From NCBI GenBank assembly GCA_026995955.1, contig JALWNJ010000094.1:1-6953 (forward strand): a DNA stretch of 6,953 nucleotides, read 5' to 3'. Position 1 is the first letter of the stretch. Each line of letters begins with the position of its first letter. The stretch is from Gammaproteobacteria bacterium. GTDB taxonomy: Bacteria > Pseudomonadota > Gammaproteobacteria > J044. Under the pieces are notes generated by a model. That model did no database searches and was not told the DNA's origin. It saw only the letters and a list, made by a program, of their open reading frames with translations. A program made the translations under genes and the position numbers. This document shows positions 5,908 to 6,953 of this stretch, one piece after another.

Positions 5908-6953
5908 TGACCACCCCTTCCGCAAGCCCCGACAGGGCATTCAGCAGGCGCTCCATACGCGCTTCCTGCCCCGGGCTGGGCCGGGTGATGTGATAACGAC
6001 ACGAGAAATGATGCATGACAAAACACTCCAGAAGATGCCTGCGCATCGACACCTCCCCGGGACAACCCGGCAACCGCTGCCACAGCCCGGCTGCCACGGC
6101 AAAGGCCAGCGCGGCCCGTATCCGTGCGATCTCGCAGTCCAGCCGACCCTCGTTTTCTATGAACCAGCGGTAGGCAAGCAGATAGACATGATCCAGGCCG
6201 GCAAGATGTTCCGGTCGCGACAGTTCGAAATCGATCACGCCAGTCAACGCGCGGCCGTCATTGCTGAACAGGAAGTTCTCGAGCTTGGCATCTCCATGAA
6301 ACCAGCAGGTTCCAAGATGGGCAACCACCCGATGGCGTGCCTTCGCGTCCTCGACCCATTGCAGGCGCCGTGCTGACCGCGGAAACCTTGCCGCAAAAAC
6401 GCCCCTGTCCTCGCACAGCGCCGTCCCGGGATCCGGGCCCGGCATCGAAGGCAACATCCTGACACCATCAAGCCAGCGCGCCGCCAGCTCGATCAGGTTC
6501 CCGAGATCGTCGCGCGGCATGTCGACGGTCATGCCTGGCAGCAGGCTCTGTACGAAATGAACCTGTCCCTCGACCTCCACCCGCGCTGCACAATCCGGGA
6601 CCAGAGAGCGCGTGGATGGGTGTTCCTGCAACCACCTTATGACCTCGACTTCCATCTCGCGGCTATGCCGGCCGAGCGCATCTCCCGGCAAGAGACACAC
6701 ATAGTCACCGCCTTCGGGATTGCGGAAGACCGTTATCAGCTTGGTATCGAGCAGCAGCCCGCCCCGCAGCACAAGCTCGCCGCTGCCGGTTGCGCACCGC
6801 ACCGCCTCCCGTGCCATTTCCACCGGATCCCGCACGCCATCGACGAGCAGCGCACGGTCTGCCAGCCACCTTCCCAGCCAGCGATTGTACAGCCAGCCAC
6901 GAAGGCGTTCTCCCCTGCTGAACGGGTTCTTGTTGTTCCAGTAACCTTCGTCT
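5900..6953 (-). CDS. Aminoglycoside-phosphotransferase-fold kinase (APH/choline kinase-like), 5' partial
   Basis: Predicted small-molecule kinase of the APH / protein-kinase-like fold. In a glycan operon it more likely phosphorylates a sugar or lipid-linked intermediate than an antibiotic. The visible 350 residues contain an N-lobe with the hinge-like FVQSLLPG (about 133-140), the catalytic loop CWFHGDAKLENFLF (His219, Asp221 as catalytic base, Lys223, Asn226) and the metal-binding GVIDFE (Asp241). A helical C-terminal part follows. A GTG at 6835 could look like a start, but the frame stays open with no stop through the remaining 118 bases to the window edge, with protein-like sequence (EGYWNNKNPFSRGERLRGWLYNRWLGRWL split by no stop), so the gene most likely starts upstream. 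The segment before the N-lobe is not recognised and could be the tail of another domain. The stop at 5900 overlaps the GT2 start by 8 bases. Confidence 0.85.
   Translation of the reverse strand, partial: DEGYWNNKNPFSRGERLRGWLYNRWLGRWLADRALLVDGVRDPVEMAREAVRCATGSGELVLRGGLLLDTKLITVFRNPEGGDYVCLLPGDALGRHSREMEVEVIRWLQEHPSTRSLVPDCAARVEVEGQVHFVQSLLPGMTVDMPRDDLGNLIELAARWLDGVRMLPSMPGPDPGTALCEDRGVFAARFPRSARRLQWVEDAKARHRVVAHLGTCWFHGDAKLENFLFSNDGRALTGVIDFELSRPEHLAGLDHVYLLAYRWFIENEGRLDCEIARIRAALAFAVAAGLWQRLPGCPGEVSMRRHLLECFVMHHFSCRYHITRPSPGQEARMERLLNALSGLAEGVVNG
5914..5921 (-). promoter_or_regulatory. Ribosome binding site for the GT2 gene
   Basis: On the - strand GGAAGGGG lies 6 to 8 bases before the ATG at 5907. 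It is the best Shine-Dalgarno match among the operon junctions and supports the 5907 start over the in-frame start at 5940. It sits inside the 3' end of the kinase gene. Confidence 0.7.

Noticed and set aside
5035..5910. 291-codon open frame on the + strand opposite the GT2 gene
   Set aside because: Antisense shadow of a well-supported membrane glycosyltransferase; no domain or ribosome site recognised.
5900..6953. Antibiotic (aminoglycoside) resistance gene
   Set aside because: The fold motifs are those of the broad APH superfamily, and the coupling to glycan genes makes a resistance role unlikely; no resistance-gene or mobile-element context is visible.
1..6953. Mobile elements, CRISPR arrays, tRNA or rRNA genes
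   Set aside because: No transposase, integrase, terminal inverted repeats, regularly spaced repeats or tRNA-like sequence was seen on either strand by eye.

Overview
The window is GC-rich and almost wholly coding, with six protein genes, every one ending in TGA. Protein composition and family content suggest a high-GC proteobacterium, perhaps a gammaproteobacterium. That placement is inference: there is no rRNA, tRNA or marker gene here to fix it.

Left block (1-1854, + strand): the 3' part of a large molybdopterin-binding oxidoreductase subunit of the xanthine dehydrogenase / isoquinoline 1-oxidoreductase beta (IorB-like) type. The reading frame is open to base 1, so the gene starts upstream of the window. 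Its stop lies 3 bases from the stop of the first leftward gene, so the two blocks converge with essentially no intergenic space.

Right block (1858-6953, - strand): five genes read leftwards as one tightly packed polysaccharide or glycoconjugate operon. In transcription order they are: (1) an aminoglycoside-phosphotransferase-fold kinase, truncated by the right window edge; (2) a membrane-embedded family 2 glycosyltransferase; (3) a membrane-anchored protein of unrecognised family with a His/Asp-rich motif; (4) a family 4 type (GT-B) glycosyltransferase; (5) a short cytoplasmic NodB-type polysaccharide deacetylase. All four junctions overlap: 8 bases, ATGA (4), ATGA (4) and TGATG (1). This implies one transcript and translational coupling, and the promoter must lie beyond the right edge.

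Taken together, the operon looks like part of a locus that assembles a glycan at the cytoplasmic face of the inner membrane. The GT2 and GT4 enzymes would add sugars, the NodB-like enzyme would remove N-acetyl (or similar) groups inside the cell, and the kinase would phosphorylate a small molecule or sugar. The substrate cannot be read from the sequence. The least understood gene is the middle one (3647-4765). The pairing of a cytosolic NodB-like deacetylase with an integral-membrane GT2 recalls NodB/NodC logic but is not the same system. No RNA genes, insertion sequences, CRISPR arrays or long repeats were seen, and no intergenic stretch exceeds 3 bases.
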